A DNA stretch of 64,000 bases. Origin: Cyprinodon diabolis. Taxonomy: Eukaryota; Chordata; Actinopteri; Cyprinodontiformes; Cyprinodontidae. The stretch's first letter is position 1. Each line of letters starts with the position of its first letter. Below, one piece after another: positions 23,206 through 33,210 of this stretch. Both the position numbers and the translations under genes were made by a program. The DNA lies in NCBI GenBank assembly GCA_030533445.1, contig CM060076.1, forward strand, positions 12,688,501 to 12,752,500, given 5' to 3'. The notes under the pieces are model-generated. The model was given only the letters and a program-made list of their open reading frames with translations, made no database searches and had not been told where the DNA came from.

Positions 23206-25593
23206 CAGAGCAAACTGTTAATCTAGTTGGCATTAAGGATGACTTTTCTGCCTCTATTGCATTTCCTTTTGCCACTGTTTAATAAAGGCTAAATGTTTGG
23301 TGAAGATGGCTTACACTTGTGCATGGCTAACATTTGTACTGTCTCCCAGTATGATTATATAATTATTTATCTTTATAACACCCAAAGTCTAATAATGAGG
23401 TTGTGCAAACCATACAATTCTGCATTTGTTTATTTAATTTGGATAATTTAGCCATTGATTTGTGATTAAAAGTTAAAGGTTATTCATACATTTAATATTT
23501 TTTCAAGTAACTTTCTGCTCTTCAGTTAGGATACTTTGCATTATTATCATCATGTTGTCTTGATGCATTCTCTTTTTCCCTGCAGCATTTAATTCCTCTG
23601 TTTAACATTTACATGTCACTTCTGTATCTTCATTCTGGGACACAGCAAGCACTCAGGACATAATTGCCCCCCACTGGGGAGATGTGAAACCATGCTGTGT
23701 ATCATTCCTGATCATGTTAATATATGGAGATCCGTCTTTGCAAATTAATTATGAGACATCCCACCCCCCCCATCCCACACACACACACACACACACTCTC
23801 TCCTCTTGGGGAGGTCTAAACTTAGCGGACCATGAGTTCAACTGAGCTCCTATTCATGTAGATTGCAAAAAGCCAAGGCTAAGGTACAAAAACCAAACGA
23901 TGAATTGTCAAGGATTGGGAAAGGACCTGTACTGAAACATATGAAAAGAGACAGAAAATAAACTCAAGATGCATAGGAAACAGGTCGACTTGACTTGAAC
24001 AATTTTCTCTGACAAGAAAGGTCATAAAAATTGCCTGGTGCTTGTTCTGCCCAGAAACCCGCTTCCTCAAATAGCCAGGCAGTGTGAAACTAAGTGGCAG
24101 TAAAAGTAATTTAGGAGTCAAATATTGCAGCTAAGCTATTTAAAGCTGAAATGTGAATAAAAAATCTGCAGCCTTAAGTTACAATCAAAACTGGAATCCA
24201 TCATTTTTATTTGCTTAGTTTATCTCCATGCTTCATTTTACTGTGTGTATTTACAACAGCGACCCCATAGTGTATTTCATCCTTTATCCTTTTAGTTAGA
24301 AATATGGGTGTAATCTAGTTATTTCAGGTGAAAGCTGACATATATGTATATCAATAGAAGCTCAAAAGATTTGTTTTTGCATGAAGTGCTTGTCCAACAC
24401 ATTCTGAGAAACAGGGATGCTTGAAAGCGACTGGCGTCATGCATGTTTCTGTGACAGTACAGAAACAGATTGAAAAGAGGGTAGCTTATTTCTGATTTCC
24501 TCTGTGAATGCAGTGTTGAGTGTGTTGGGAATCTCCAATTACTCTTGTACATGCGTGCCACAGATTGTGTGGGACTTCACAGTGAATGGCGGAGAGCATC
24601 TGCCTGTGTGAAAGAGGTGAGAATTATTGTTGGTGCGTTAAGGTGTACGAGGAATCATGTAAACTGTCTACATGAGTTATTGTTAGAGAAAGAATTACAT
24701 GCAATCTTCAAGTTAGGTGAACATATTTTTTGAATTTGCAGGGTTGAGTGTGTGCTTCTATTTCTCATGTGCATAAGTGTGTGGGTGCATGGACTGCCCA
24801 TCCGTGTGCTGGAGGCCTGCCCAGAAGCCTCCCAGGACATTCTCTCAGGTGATTTAGGAAGCTATTGATTTCATATTCTTTCTTTGTTTTTCCGCTTTCT
24901 CATAAATAGCAGATCAAACCTGCTATAGCCTCTGTTTGTTTTGTTCTCTTTCTCCTGCGGGCTATTTACTCTGACATTTCCTCCTCCATCCTTGTTACAT
25001 GGTGCAAGAAAAATCATTTCTCTCTCTTTTTTTTTTTTTTCCAGAATCTTTGCAGACTCTTGCAGCGTAAAGCAGCAGCCATGATGATAAAGAGCCTGAC
25101 ACAAATGAAACATCACGGATGAAAAGCTTTTGATGAGCCCATTAAGACTGTCATTGCAAAAGTTAGAAAAAATAGTAAAAAGAAAAGAACAAATATTTAT
25201 ACTGTGTTTGTGATAATTCCCTTTTCCAGTGGGACAGTGCATCAAAAATGTTGAGGTTGTCTCTGCTGTAGTAAAATAAACAAAATAATGTTTAGGTGTC
25301 CATTGCTCTTTATGCATGGTTCAAATTTTTTTTTTTTTTTTGTGTGTTTTCCTCTTGTCTAGTATGTTCTTGTCATTTTTTAGTATGTGTGCCATTTCCC
25401 ATATAATTTTATTTTTTGTTCTGTCAGATGTTTTTTTTTTTATTTTAGCTATAAATGTTATGTTTGTTCTCTGTTGCTGGTTTTAGTTTTCTGTTTGGGA
25501 TTTGGTTTTTGTGTTTACTTTTATTGTTTATATAGGTATCTCCCCAGTTTTAGCAGTTACCACAAATAAAACTTTGATTGATCAATCTAACCA
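23206..25593. other. No gene seen; one possible conserved non-coding patch
   Basis: Short frames only. 23580-23765 has the look of a vertebrate conserved element: balanced composition, TTTGCAAATTAATTATGAG, and no repeat structure. A CA run lies at 23776-23797. 25330-25580 is T-rich and contains an AATAAA; it could be a worn LTR, but I cannot support that. Confidence 0.45.
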
Positions 25594-25840
25594 CTTTGGG
25601 GAGTGGTGGTTAGGACAGTGCGCTTGGGTCCCAGAAGTTCTTATTTCAAGCCCCACTCCCACAGACTGCCACTCCTTGCTCTCTGAGCAAAACCGTCAAC
25701 CCCACACTGCTCCCACTCTGCTGCAAAATAGCAACCCACTACTTCCCAAGGGGATGGGTTAAATGCAAAGAGTTAATTGTGTTGCTTTGTACTTGTGATA
25801 CTGTAATGACAAAAAAGCTCAATTCTATTCGATTTTAACT
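25594..25840 (+). mobile_element. tRNA-derived SINE-like copy (degenerate)
   Basis: The head has a pol III-like arrangement: GTGGTTAGGACAGTGCGC resembles an A box, and about 35 bases on TTATTTCAAGCC stands where the B box would be. The body has CTGCTCCCACTCTGCTGCAA and GGGATGGGTTAAATGCAAAG, and the tail has TGTACTTGTGATACTGTAAT before a short A run. I recognise this word order from an abundant fish SINE. The B box is degraded. No flanking duplication was identified. Confidence 0.6.
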
Positions 25841-26453
25841 TATTTTTGAGTAAATTGGCAAAGTACAAGGTGAGAGAGGTAGTTCCTCAAAGCACATTTA
25901 AAATGTACAGCCACAAATGAACCATTTTTTTCCTTTTTTTTTTTATGAGAAGAATGCTTTGCATCTTCATCCACTCTAATCTACTACACTACCTTTAGTG
26001 AGTCTGTAGATTAGATTTTAATACAATTCAGTGATAATCAAAAACCTAAAAGGTTTTCAATTACATGTATAGCTAGTCGACTTATTAAAGTGATTTTTAG
26101 ACTTTTTATTTTATTTATTTATTGTCTGTCTCTGGAAAATATTGCTTTTATGGGGCTCTAGCAAAATCAAAAGATTAGTTAAATAGAGATTTAGCAGCAT
26201 TTCATCTTCCAAGAATCAGCATTAAAGAGTGATACAGCTGAAATCTTTAAAAAAAACCTTGACACCTGCTAGAATGGAACTGTAAACATGACAGAACCTT
26301 GCTAGGTTAAAGGAGATAAAGGATGTACTTGTGTGCAAAGATAATTTAGTATTTTCCTTTTTAAAATAGAACACGAAAAAATTAAAATATGAAAAAGTGA
26401 AATACCTTTGGAGAGGAGCATCAGCATATGTGTTTTATTTACTGTGTGCAATA
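25841..26453. other. No gene seen
   Basis: Unique AT-rich sequence up to the TA insertion site of Tc1 element C. Confidence 0.5.
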
Positions 26454-26655
26454 CAGGTGCTGGTCATAAAATTAGAATATCATGAAAAAGTAGATTGATT
26501 TCAGTAATTCCATTTAAAAAGTGAAACTTGTATATTATATTCATACATTACATACAAACTCATATATTTCAGATGTTTATTTTGTTTAATTTTGATGATT
26601 ACAAATGACAACAAATGAAAATCTCAAATTCATCATATCAGAAAATTAGAATATT
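26454..26655 (+). repeat. Left 202-bp TIR of Tc1 element C
   Basis: Exact reverse complement, by eye, of 27864-28065. Confidence 0.95.
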
Positions 26656-26741
26656 ACTGAAGACCAATAAAAACAAAGGATTTATAGAAATGTTGGCCAA
26701 CTGAAAAGTATGAACATGAAAAGTATGAGCATGTACAGCAC

Positions 26742-27746
26742 TCAGTATTTAGTTGGGCCTCCTTTGGCCTGTATTACTGCAGCAATGCGGCGTGGCATGG
26801 AGTCGATCAGTCTGTGGCACTGCTCAGGTGTTATGATAGCCCAGGTTGCTCTAATAGTGGCTTTTAGCTCTTCTGAATTGTTGGGTCTGGTGTATTGCAT
26901 CTTCTTCTTCACAATACCCCATAGATTTTCTATGGGGTTAAGGTCAGGAGAGTTTGCTGGCCAATTAAGAACAGGGATACCATGGTCCTTCAACCAGGTA
27001 CTGGTAGCTTTGGCACTGTGTGCAGGTGCCAAGTCCTGTTGGAAAATGAAATCTGCATCTCCAAAAAGTTGGTCAGCTGCAGGAAGCATGAAGTGCTCTA
27101 AAACTTCCTGGTATGTGGCTGCGTTGACCCTGGACCTCAGAAAACACAATGGACCAACACCAGCAGATGACATGGCACCCCAAACCATCACTAACTGTGC
27201 AAACTTTACACTGGACTTCAAGCAACGTGGATGAAGTGCCTCTCTTCTTTTCCTCCAGACTCTGGGACCTTGATTTCCAAAGGAAATGCAAAATTTACTT
27301 TCATCAGAGAACATGACTTTGGACCACTCACCAGCAGTCCAGTCCTGTTTCTCTTTAGCCCAGGCAAGACGCTTCTGACGCTGTCTGTGGTTCAAGAGTG
27401 GCTTGACACAAGGAATGCGACAGCAGAAACCCATGTCTTTCATACGTCTGTGTGTGGTGGTTCTTGAAGCACTCACTCCAGCTGCAGTCCACTCTTTGTG
27501 AATCTCCCCCACATTTTTGAATGGGTTTTGTTTCACAATCCTCTCCAGGGTGCGGTTATCTCTCTTGCTTGTACACTTTTTTCGACCACATCTTTTCCTT
27601 CCCTTCGCCTCTCTATTAATGTGCTTGGACACTGAGCTCTGTGAACAGCCAGCCTCTTTAGCGATGACCTTTTGTGTCTTGCCCTCCTTGTGCAAGGTGT
27701 CGATGGTCGTCTTTTGGACAACTGTCAAGTCAGCAGTCTTCCCCAT
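26742..27746 (-). CDS. Tc1-like transposase, DD34E, intact (element C)
   Basis: 334 residues from the ATG at 27744-27746 (MGKTADLTVVQK). An upstream in-frame ATG at 27782 would add 12 residues, but MGK plus an immediate helix-turn-helix is the usual Tc1 start. The N-terminal HTH spans roughly 5-60 (KVIAKEAGCSQSSVSKHI). The catalytic residues are D148 in FSDESKF, D238 in FQQDLAPAH and E273 in [11 protein letters not shown], the DD34E spacing. The protein ends KGGPTKY. No stop or frameshift is present. It should cut the element at the TIR tips and reinsert it at TA sites in the nucleus. The region replacing the usual glycine-rich box reads SVKFAQLVMVWGAMS, without the HGGG run seen in other Tc1 proteins. 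Confidence 0.95.
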   Translation of the reverse strand: MGKTADLTVVQKTTIDTLHKEGKTQKVIAKEAGCSQSSVSKHINREAKGRKRCGRKKCTSKRDNRTLERIVKQNPFKNVGEIHKEWTAAGVSASRTTTHRRMKDMGFCCRIPCVKPLLNHRQRQKRLAWAKEKQDWTAGEWSKVMFSDESKFCISFGNQGPRVWRKRREALHPRCLKSSVKFAQLVMVWGAMSSAGVGPLCFLRSRVNAATYQEVLEHFMLPAADQLFGDADFIFQQDLAPAHSAKATSTWLKDHGIPVLNWPANSPDLNPIENLWGIVKKKMQYTRPNNSEELKATIRATWAIITPEQCHRLIDSMPRRIAAVIQAKGGPTKY

Positions 27747-27863
27747 GATTGTGTAGCCTATAGAACTAGACTGAAAGACCATTTAAAGGCTTTTGCAGGT
27801 GGTTTGAGTTAATTAGCTGATTAGAGTGTGGCACCAGGGGCCATCAATTTTGAACCTTTTCAC

Positions 27864-28065
27864 AATATTCTAATTTTCTGATATGATGAATTTGAGATTT
27901 TCATTTGTTGTCATTTGTAATCATCAAAATTAAACAAAATAAACATCTGAAATATATGAGTTTGTATGTAATGTATGAATATAATATACAAGTTTCACTT
28001 TTTAAATGGAATTACTGAAATCAATCTACTTTTTCATGATATTCTAATTTTATGACCAGCACCTG
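27864..28065 (-). repeat. Right 202-bp TIR of Tc1 element C
   Basis: Inverted partner of 26454-26655. It ends GACCAGCACCTG before the TA duplication. Confidence 0.95.
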
Positions 28066-29987
28066 TATGTCTGCAAATAAAAAAAATACCTTGAGCTTTT
28101 TCATTTTAGTCTTCAGCTGTATCATTTATGTTGTTCATTCAGACTATGATAAGGGGAATCTGGGGAATTAGTTGTTAATTAAGTTGTTAATAAACCATTT
28201 TTAATTTCATACTTAGTTAATGCAGTCTTAAAGACATTTTCCTGTATATTTTATACATTTTCATCAGATTCTTGCTTTGCAGAGATTTCTGTGAAAATGT
28301 TTGTGGCTGTGAATTTATTCACGCTGAGATTAATGTAAATATTTTACATATTTTTTAGCTTTTACTAGCTTTCCATCTGCCAACAGCATAAACATATATA
28401 ACATATTCCTCAGGTAAACTAGGCCATATGGTGATTAACATTAAGAAATATGATTCATCAAAATAAGTTACCTTGTTTGGTTTTCTTCAGGGTTGATGCT
28501 TTAGTAGATCAATATGCTTGCAGGGAGATTTTTATGGGGTTACGTAGGTCAGTGTGAACAGTCTGAAGGGTAGCAGCCACAAAGGCAAGACAAGGAAAGT
28601 TTTTTTGTATAGTATAATTCAGTACAAGGACAAAGCAAACTGCAGTGCAGGAACTTGTGGTTGTTGGGATATGCTTTTGAAGGTACAAACAATTTTTATA
28701 TCCTCTTATCCTGAAAGGACAGCTTAATGAAAGAAACTCTGACTCATTCATGTTATCCTTTAAATTTCAATTGGGGTTGTTATATAAAATTGTTTTTTTT
28801 ATTATTTACTGTAAGACAGAGGCTCAGAAAAACACAAAATCAAGTTGTTTTTTAATGGTTCATCTAAAGTCAACGCCAAGAATTTAAATGTGACCTAAAA
28901 TTCACAATTTATCTCTGTCTTAATTCTTTGGGGGAAAAAATAGATTAAAAGACTTTTACAGCAGAAAAAAAATTATTACGCAGCAGACTTTTAACAGTTG
29001 TTTCTGTGAAAAGTGACCAGAATGTAGAATACAAGGATAGAATATATTGAGGGTTGACTGATCTTTGTCCATAACGGTTTCCAAACAGGGAAACATCATG
29101 GGATTACTGATACTATTATAGCATGTGGGTTAGTATTGGAAATAGAGGATGTCGAGGGTGTTCTAATTCAGATTAAACATATTTTTATTGTTGAGCTTAG
29201 TGCATAAGGCTTGGACAAGATCAAGGTATGTTAAACTGGAGTCTAAAATAATTCCAAGATATTGACTGTGGTGACAATATAAAAAGGATTATTTAAGAAA
29301 GGAAGAGGTTTTGACGTAAGATTCATTTTTAAATGGTAATATAAGTATAATATAAATTAAAGTAAAATAGTATAAATATGGTAAGATCTAAATTGAACTG
29401 ACTCTCAAGTGATTCGGTATTTGATCCAGACACAAAGAGAAAATTTTTATTAGTGATACCAGCAGGACTCCAATACAGCAGAGTAGTGATTATGACATGG
29501 TTTCTACATTTCACAACTTGAGATCTTTCAGGTAACAAAAAAGCATTTGTTTCCATAAAGTGAGAGTTTAAAAGAGACAGATATAATAATAGAAATAATA
29601 ATTATTAAAAAAAACAATATTTTACTGTTAACAACTAATGATGTGACTGAAGTTTGCAAAGAATGGGCAAAAAAAACATTGTTTCATCATGTTAGTTAAT
29701 GTAAATGATTGATTGCAGTCATTGCCACCAAGTAGGTCCACATTTTTTTTGGACACCTTTGGGTTTAGAGGAGTTTGTGTGCATTTAGTTTTTTTTTTTT
29801 GTTCTCCCAGATTTGACTGTGCTTTATTGGCTTTGATTGTATTCAAATACAAGCAATGTGACTTTGGTTCCAGTGATCCGTAACATAGAGCTGTTATATA
29901 TAAAAGCACATATGTTAGAGGAAATGAATTAAAGCTTTTAAATGAGGGTGTGTTCATCTATATACCCTAGAATTTTGTGTATATACC
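28066..29987. other. No gene seen
   Basis: Unique AT-rich sequence; frames are short and unrecognised. Confidence 0.55.
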
Positions 29988-29992
29988 TACAT

Positions 29993-30482
29993 TGTCATGG
30001 TCTTGGTTCTGCTGTTCTTTTCTTTGCTCCTTGTTTTCTAGATTTATTGGCCTAATTCCAGTTTTGTTGTATTTCTAGATTTATATTAGTTCTCATGTTT
30101 TTCTGTTGTCCTCTTTTGCCCTCTTGTGTGTGTATGTTCCTTTCCCCTTGGCTCCCTAGTTGTCTCCTCTCACACCTGTTCCTTTCCTGCTCGTTAGCCC
30201 TCCCTTTGTCTCTCTCTGCTATATATGCTCTCCCTCTGCTCTCACTCTTTGTTGGTTCCTTATCTTTGCTGTCCTCCCATGCTGTTGTCCACGTTCCTCG
30301 TCTCTCCCTGGCTCCTCGTCTTTGGTTTTCCCCAGATGTCTCCATAGTTCTGGTTTGCTGATTATTAGTTGGATTTTTGCATTCCTGCCTTTGTTACTGT
30401 TTTTGCCCCATTAAACTCCCAAGAAATCTCCTCAGCCTCTCTGCCTCTGCATTTGGGTCCTCTACTAAAACTAACCCTGACA
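29993..30482 (+). repeat. 5' LTR
   Basis: TG...CA ends. A TATATAT box at 30220-30226 and an ATTAAA poly-A-like signal at 30410-30415 fit a promoter-R-poly(A) layout. The sequence just after it (ATAGGAACCAACCAC) is where a primer-binding site would be; I cannot assign the tRNA. Confidence 0.95.
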
Positions 30483-30498
30483 ATAGGAACCAACCACA

Positions 30499-31230
30499 AT
30501 GGACCCAGCAGAGTCCAGTCTGGACACCCTGAGGGATTTTTTCCTGAAGCTGGGAAAGGCTCTGGACACTATTGCCAGTCTCAGCCCGCCTGAGGAGAGG
30601 GTGAGTGCAGCTGGCCAACTAAGGCAAATTCTCCTCACAAACTCCAAACTCATTTCTCCCCCAGTGCTGTCTGAACTGTTTGAAGAGTTGGAGTGGAACC
30701 ACCAAGCAGCCAGCGCCCAACTCTTCAACAGACCTCCACCACCCAAACCATCACTTCACCTCCTTCCAACTCTGCTCTCAATCGCCTCCAGTCCGGTTCC
30801 TCCACCTTCACCAGCTGTTGGTCCCCCCATGCCGTCAGCCTCCTCCAGGCGTAAGCGCCGCCGGGGGAAGAAATCCATTCCCTCTCCGGCAGGTCAGCCT
30901 GACGCCACCACTCCCTCTCCGGCGGGTCAGCCTGATGCCTCCACTCCCTCTCCGGCGGGTCAGCCTGACGCCACCACTCCCTCTCCGGCGCCACCACTCC
31001 CTCTCCGGCGGGTCAGCCTGACGCCTCCACTCCCTCTCCGGCGGGTCAGCCCGACGCCTCCACTCCCTCTCCGGCGGGTCGGCCCGACGCCTCCACTCCC
31101 TCTCCGGCGGGTCGGCCCGATGCCACCACTCCCTATCCGGCGGGTGAGCCTGACGCCTGCTTCAATCCCACTCTTCTTCAGGTCAGTTTCCCCTATGGCC
31201 TTGGCCGTCACCTCCATGACCAGCAGTTAG
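30499..31230 (+). CDS. Proline-rich ORF 1 of the LTR element
   Basis: 243 codons, starting 17 bases after the 5' LTR, where gag normally starts. Residues 1-85 are non-repetitive and probably helical (MDPAESSLDTLRDFF and SPPEERVSAAGQLRQILL). The rest is Pro/Ser/Arg-rich. From about 30875 an 11-residue (33-bp) repeat appears, first as PSPAGQPDATT. After a slip within the array near 30990 the same DNA repeat is read in another frame as PLPLRRVSLTP. So the C-terminal third is probably out of the original frame. There is no zinc knuckle or capsid motif. It may be a gag remnant or a captured sequence; function is unknown. Confidence 0.5.
   Translation: MDPAESSLDTLRDFFLKLGKALDTIASLSPPEERVSAAGQLRQILLTNSKLISPPVLSELFEELEWNHQAASAQLFNRPPPPKPSLHLLPTLLSIASSPVPPPSPAVGPPMPSASSRRKRRRGKKSIPSPAGQPDATTPSPAGQPDASTPSPAGQPDATTPSPAPPLPLRRVSLTPPLPLRRVSPTPPLPLRRVGPTPPLPLRRVGPMPPLPIRRVSLTPASIPLFFRSVSPMALAVTSMTSS
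30875..31150 (+). repeat. 33-bp minisatellite (array 1 of LTR element)
   Basis: About eight units of CCCTCTCCGGCGGGTCAGCC plus 13 further bases. One shortened unit at about 30985-31000 shifts the reading frame. Confidence 0.9.
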
Positions 31231-31262
31231 CTCCTCGAGTTAGAGGTTTAAATTCAGTCACC

Positions 31263-31865
31263 ATGATTACACCCACTGCAGTCAGAGCACCACATATTGA
31301 GGAGTCTGAGTTATGGGACTACTTTTATGGGCAAAGGGAGGATCTATTCCCTTTCCTTCCACCTCCATCAGTTCCCTGTCAGCCAGCACATCCCAGGCCC
31401 TTCAGCGGGCCCGTTTCCCTAGCTCCAGAGCCCATTAGAGGGCCAGTTTCCCTAGCTCTAGAGCCCATTAGAGGGCCGGTTTCCCTAGCTCCAGAGCCCA
31501 TTAGAGGGCCGGTTTCCCCAGTACCTGAGCCCATCAGCGGGGCAGTTTCCCCAGCGCCAGAGACTCCTGAGCCCATCAGCGGGCCGTTTAGCCTAGCGCC
31601 AGAGACTCCTGAGCCCATTAGCGGGCCGTTTAGCCTAGCGCCTGAGACCCCTGAGCCCGCTCAGAGTCATCCTGGTTTCCCTGAGCAGACTAGTAAAAGG
31701 CTCTCTGAAATAAAGCTAAGCGGGCGCTCCAAGCCTCCACGGCCCCTCAGCGGGCGCTCCAAGCCCCCTCTGAGGCCGTTCCAGTGCCGCAGTCGGCGGC
31801 CCCCTCCCTCTGAGGCTGTTCCAGTGCCGCAGTCGGCGGCCCCCTCCCTCGGAGTCTGTTCCTGA
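31263..31865 (+). CDS. Proline-rich ORF 2 of the LTR element
   Basis: 200 codons. It opens with non-repetitive HIEESELWDYFYGQREDLF (about residues 11-29), then an array of EPIRGPVSLAP units (33 bp each), then two or three ETPEPISGPFSLAP units, then an Arg/Pro-rich tail. It starts about 30 bases after the ORF 1 stop. Since array 1 contains a frame slip, ORF 2 may be the continuation of ORF 1 in an ancestral single frame. No enzymatic motif is visible. It could be a spacer-like remnant rather than a made protein. Confidence 0.4.
   Translation: MITPTAVRAPHIEESELWDYFYGQREDLFPFLPPPSVPCQPAHPRPFSGPVSLAPEPIRGPVSLALEPIRGPVSLAPEPIRGPVSPVPEPISGAVSPAPETPEPISGPFSLAPETPEPISGPFSLAPETPEPAQSHPGFPEQTSKRLSEIKLSGRSKPPRPLSGRSKPPLRPFQCRSRRPPPSEAVPVPQSAAPSLGVCS
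31390..31660 (+). repeat. 33/42-bp minisatellite (array 2 of LTR element)
   Basis: Repeats of GAGCCCATTAGAGGGCCGGT type, drifting into GAGCCCATCAGCGGGCCGTT units with an inserted GAGACTCCT. Confidence 0.85.
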
Positions 31866-31904
31866 GCCGCAGTGGGCGGCCCCCTCCGAGTCTGTTCCTG
31901 CAGC

Positions 31905-32160
31905 TGCGTCTGAGACGGCGTCGCCGCCGGCCTCCTCCTGGGGCCCTCCTCCTTCAGAGATGGCGTCGCCGCCGGCCTCCTCCTGGGGCCCTCCTCCTTC
32001 AGAGACGGCGTTGCCGCCGGCCTCCTCCAGAGGCCCTCTTTCGCCGCCAGCCTCCTCCAGAGGCCCTCCTTCGTCAGAGACTGTGTCGCCGTCGGCCTCC
32101 TCCAGAGAGCCTCCTTCGTCAGAGATGGCGTCGCCGTCTACGTCCTCCAGAGCTTCTGCC
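31905..32160 (+). repeat. 45-48-bp minisatellite (array 3 of LTR element)
   Basis: Units with GAGACGGCGTCGCCGCCGGC, CTCCTCC and GGCCCTCCTCCTTC repeat about five times with variation, coding mostly Ser, Pro and Ala. Confidence 0.85.
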
Positions 32161-32189
32161 TCGCCTCGGGCCCCGCGGCCGGCCTCCTG

Positions 32190-32545
32190 AGACTCTTCCT
32201 GGCCTCGGGCCACGCGGCCGGCCTACAGAGAATCTTCCTGGCCTCGGGCCCCGCGGCCGGCCTCCAGAGACTCTTCCTGGCCTCGGGCCCCGCGGCCGGC
32301 CTCCAGAGACTCTTCCTGGACTCGGGCCCCACGGCCGCCCTCCAGAGACCCTTCCTGGCCTCGGACCACACGGCCGCCCTCCAGAGACCCTTCCTGGCCT
32401 CGGGCCACACGGCCGCCCTCCAGAGACCCTTCCTGGCCTCGGGCCACACGGCCGCCCTCCAGAGACCCTTCCTGGCCTCGGGCCACACGGCCACCCTCCA
32501 GAGACTCTTCCTGGCCTCAGGCCACACGGCCGCCCTCCAGAGACT
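32190..32545 (+). repeat. 39-bp minisatellite (array 4 of LTR element)
   Basis: Nine 39-bp units beginning GACTCTTCCTGGCCTCGGGC or a one-base variant, coding RDSSWPRATRPPS-type 13-mers on the plus strand. Open frames of 140-176 codons on the minus strand exist only because 39 is a multiple of three. Confidence 0.95.
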
Positions 32546-32704
32546 TTGTTTGCCCTCGCCCACCTTTGGTGGGTTGTTTTGGTTTTTGTTTGGACTCTGC
32601 GTTTGGTTTTGTATTTCGTGCCCTCCTTCCTGGTACCCCCTCCGCCCACCCAGGGTGGGTTATTTTTTGTTTCTGGACATTTTGGGCGTCTGGGATCCGC
32701 CCTT

Positions 32705-32717
32705 AAGTGGGGGGCAC
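32705..32717 (+). other. Polypurine tract of LTR element
   Basis: AAGTGGGGGGCAC lies directly before the TGTCATGG start of the 3' LTR. In this family such a tract primes plus-strand DNA synthesis. Confidence 0.8.
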
Positions 32718-33210
32718 TGTCATGGTCTTGGTTCTGCTGTTCTTTTCTTTGCTCCTTGTTTTCTAGATTTATTGGCCTAATTCCAGTTTTGTTGTATTTC
32801 TAGATTTATATTAGTTCTTATGTTTTTCTGTTGTCCTCTTTTGCCCTCTTGTGTGTGTATGTTCCTTTCCCCTTGGCTCCCTCGTTGTCTCCTCTCACAC
32901 CTGTTCCTTGTCTGCTCGTTAGCCCTCCCTTTGTCTCTCTCTGCTATATATGCTCTCCCTCTGCTCTCGCTCTTTGTTGGTTCCTTGTCTTTCCTGTCCT
33001 CCCATGCTGTTGTCCGCGTTCCTCGTCTCTCCCTGGCTCCTCGTGTTTGGTTTTCCCCAGATGTCTCCATAGTTCTGGTTTGCTTTTGATTATTAGTTGG
33101 ATTTTTGCATTCCTGCCTTTGTTACTGTTTTTGCCCCATTCAACTCCCAAGAAATCTCCTCAGACTCTCTGCCTCTGCATTTGGGTCCTCTACCAAAACT
33201 AACCCTGACA
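32718..33210 (+). repeat. 3' LTR
   Basis: 493 bp, about 97.5 percent identical to the 5' LTR by hand count. It has the TATATAT box at 32945-32951. The ATTAAA of the 5' LTR is ATTCAA here (33138-33143), so the poly-A signal in the 3' copy is changed. A TTT/TTG difference near 33085 is the 3-base indel. Confidence 0.95.

Larger units (their letters stand above)
26454..28065 (-). mobile_element. Complete Tc1/mariner element C (autonomous-looking)
   Basis: 1612 bp between TA dinucleotides (26452-26453 and 28066-28067). The terminal inverted repeats are 202 bp (26454-26655 and 27864-28065), start CAGGTGCTGGTCATAAAATT, and I see no mismatch between them. The single transposase gene is intact. Perfect long repeats plus an open gene indicate a very recent insertion. 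The repeat sequence and protein belong to a different Tc1 lineage from elements A and B. Confidence 0.95.
29993..33210 (+). mobile_element. Complete non-autonomous LTR retrotransposon, no pol
   Basis: 3218 bp flanked by a perfect 5-bp duplication TACAT (29988-29992 and 33211-33215). The two LTRs (490 and 493 bp) run from TGTCATGG to CCCTGACA. They differ by about 12 substitutions and one 3-base indel by my count, about 2.5 percent. A purine tract AAGTGGGGGGCAC (32705-32717) abuts the 3' LTR. The 2235-bp interior has no protease, reverse transcriptase, RNase H or integrase motif. It consists of a short N-terminal frame and four different GC-rich, proline-coding tandem arrays. The LTR and purine-tract style is that of teleost Ty3/gypsy elements, so it probably moves with enzymes of a gypsy relative. 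Confidence 0.9.

Noticed and set aside
25330..25590. Possible worn LTR with AATAAA
   Set aside because: T-rich with a poly-A signal, but no TG/CA ends or duplication could be found.
26710..27234. 174-codon plus-strand open frame
   Set aside because: Antisense shadow of the element C transposase.
30880..32545. Possible CRISPR array
   Set aside because: The repeats are head-to-tail without spacers and lie in an LTR retrotransposon of a vertebrate genome.
32119..32649. 176-codon minus-strand frame rich in Gly/Arg/Pro
   Set aside because: It is produced by nine 39-bp tandem units, which keep any stop-free frame open. There is no domain, and the LTR element reads on the other strand.
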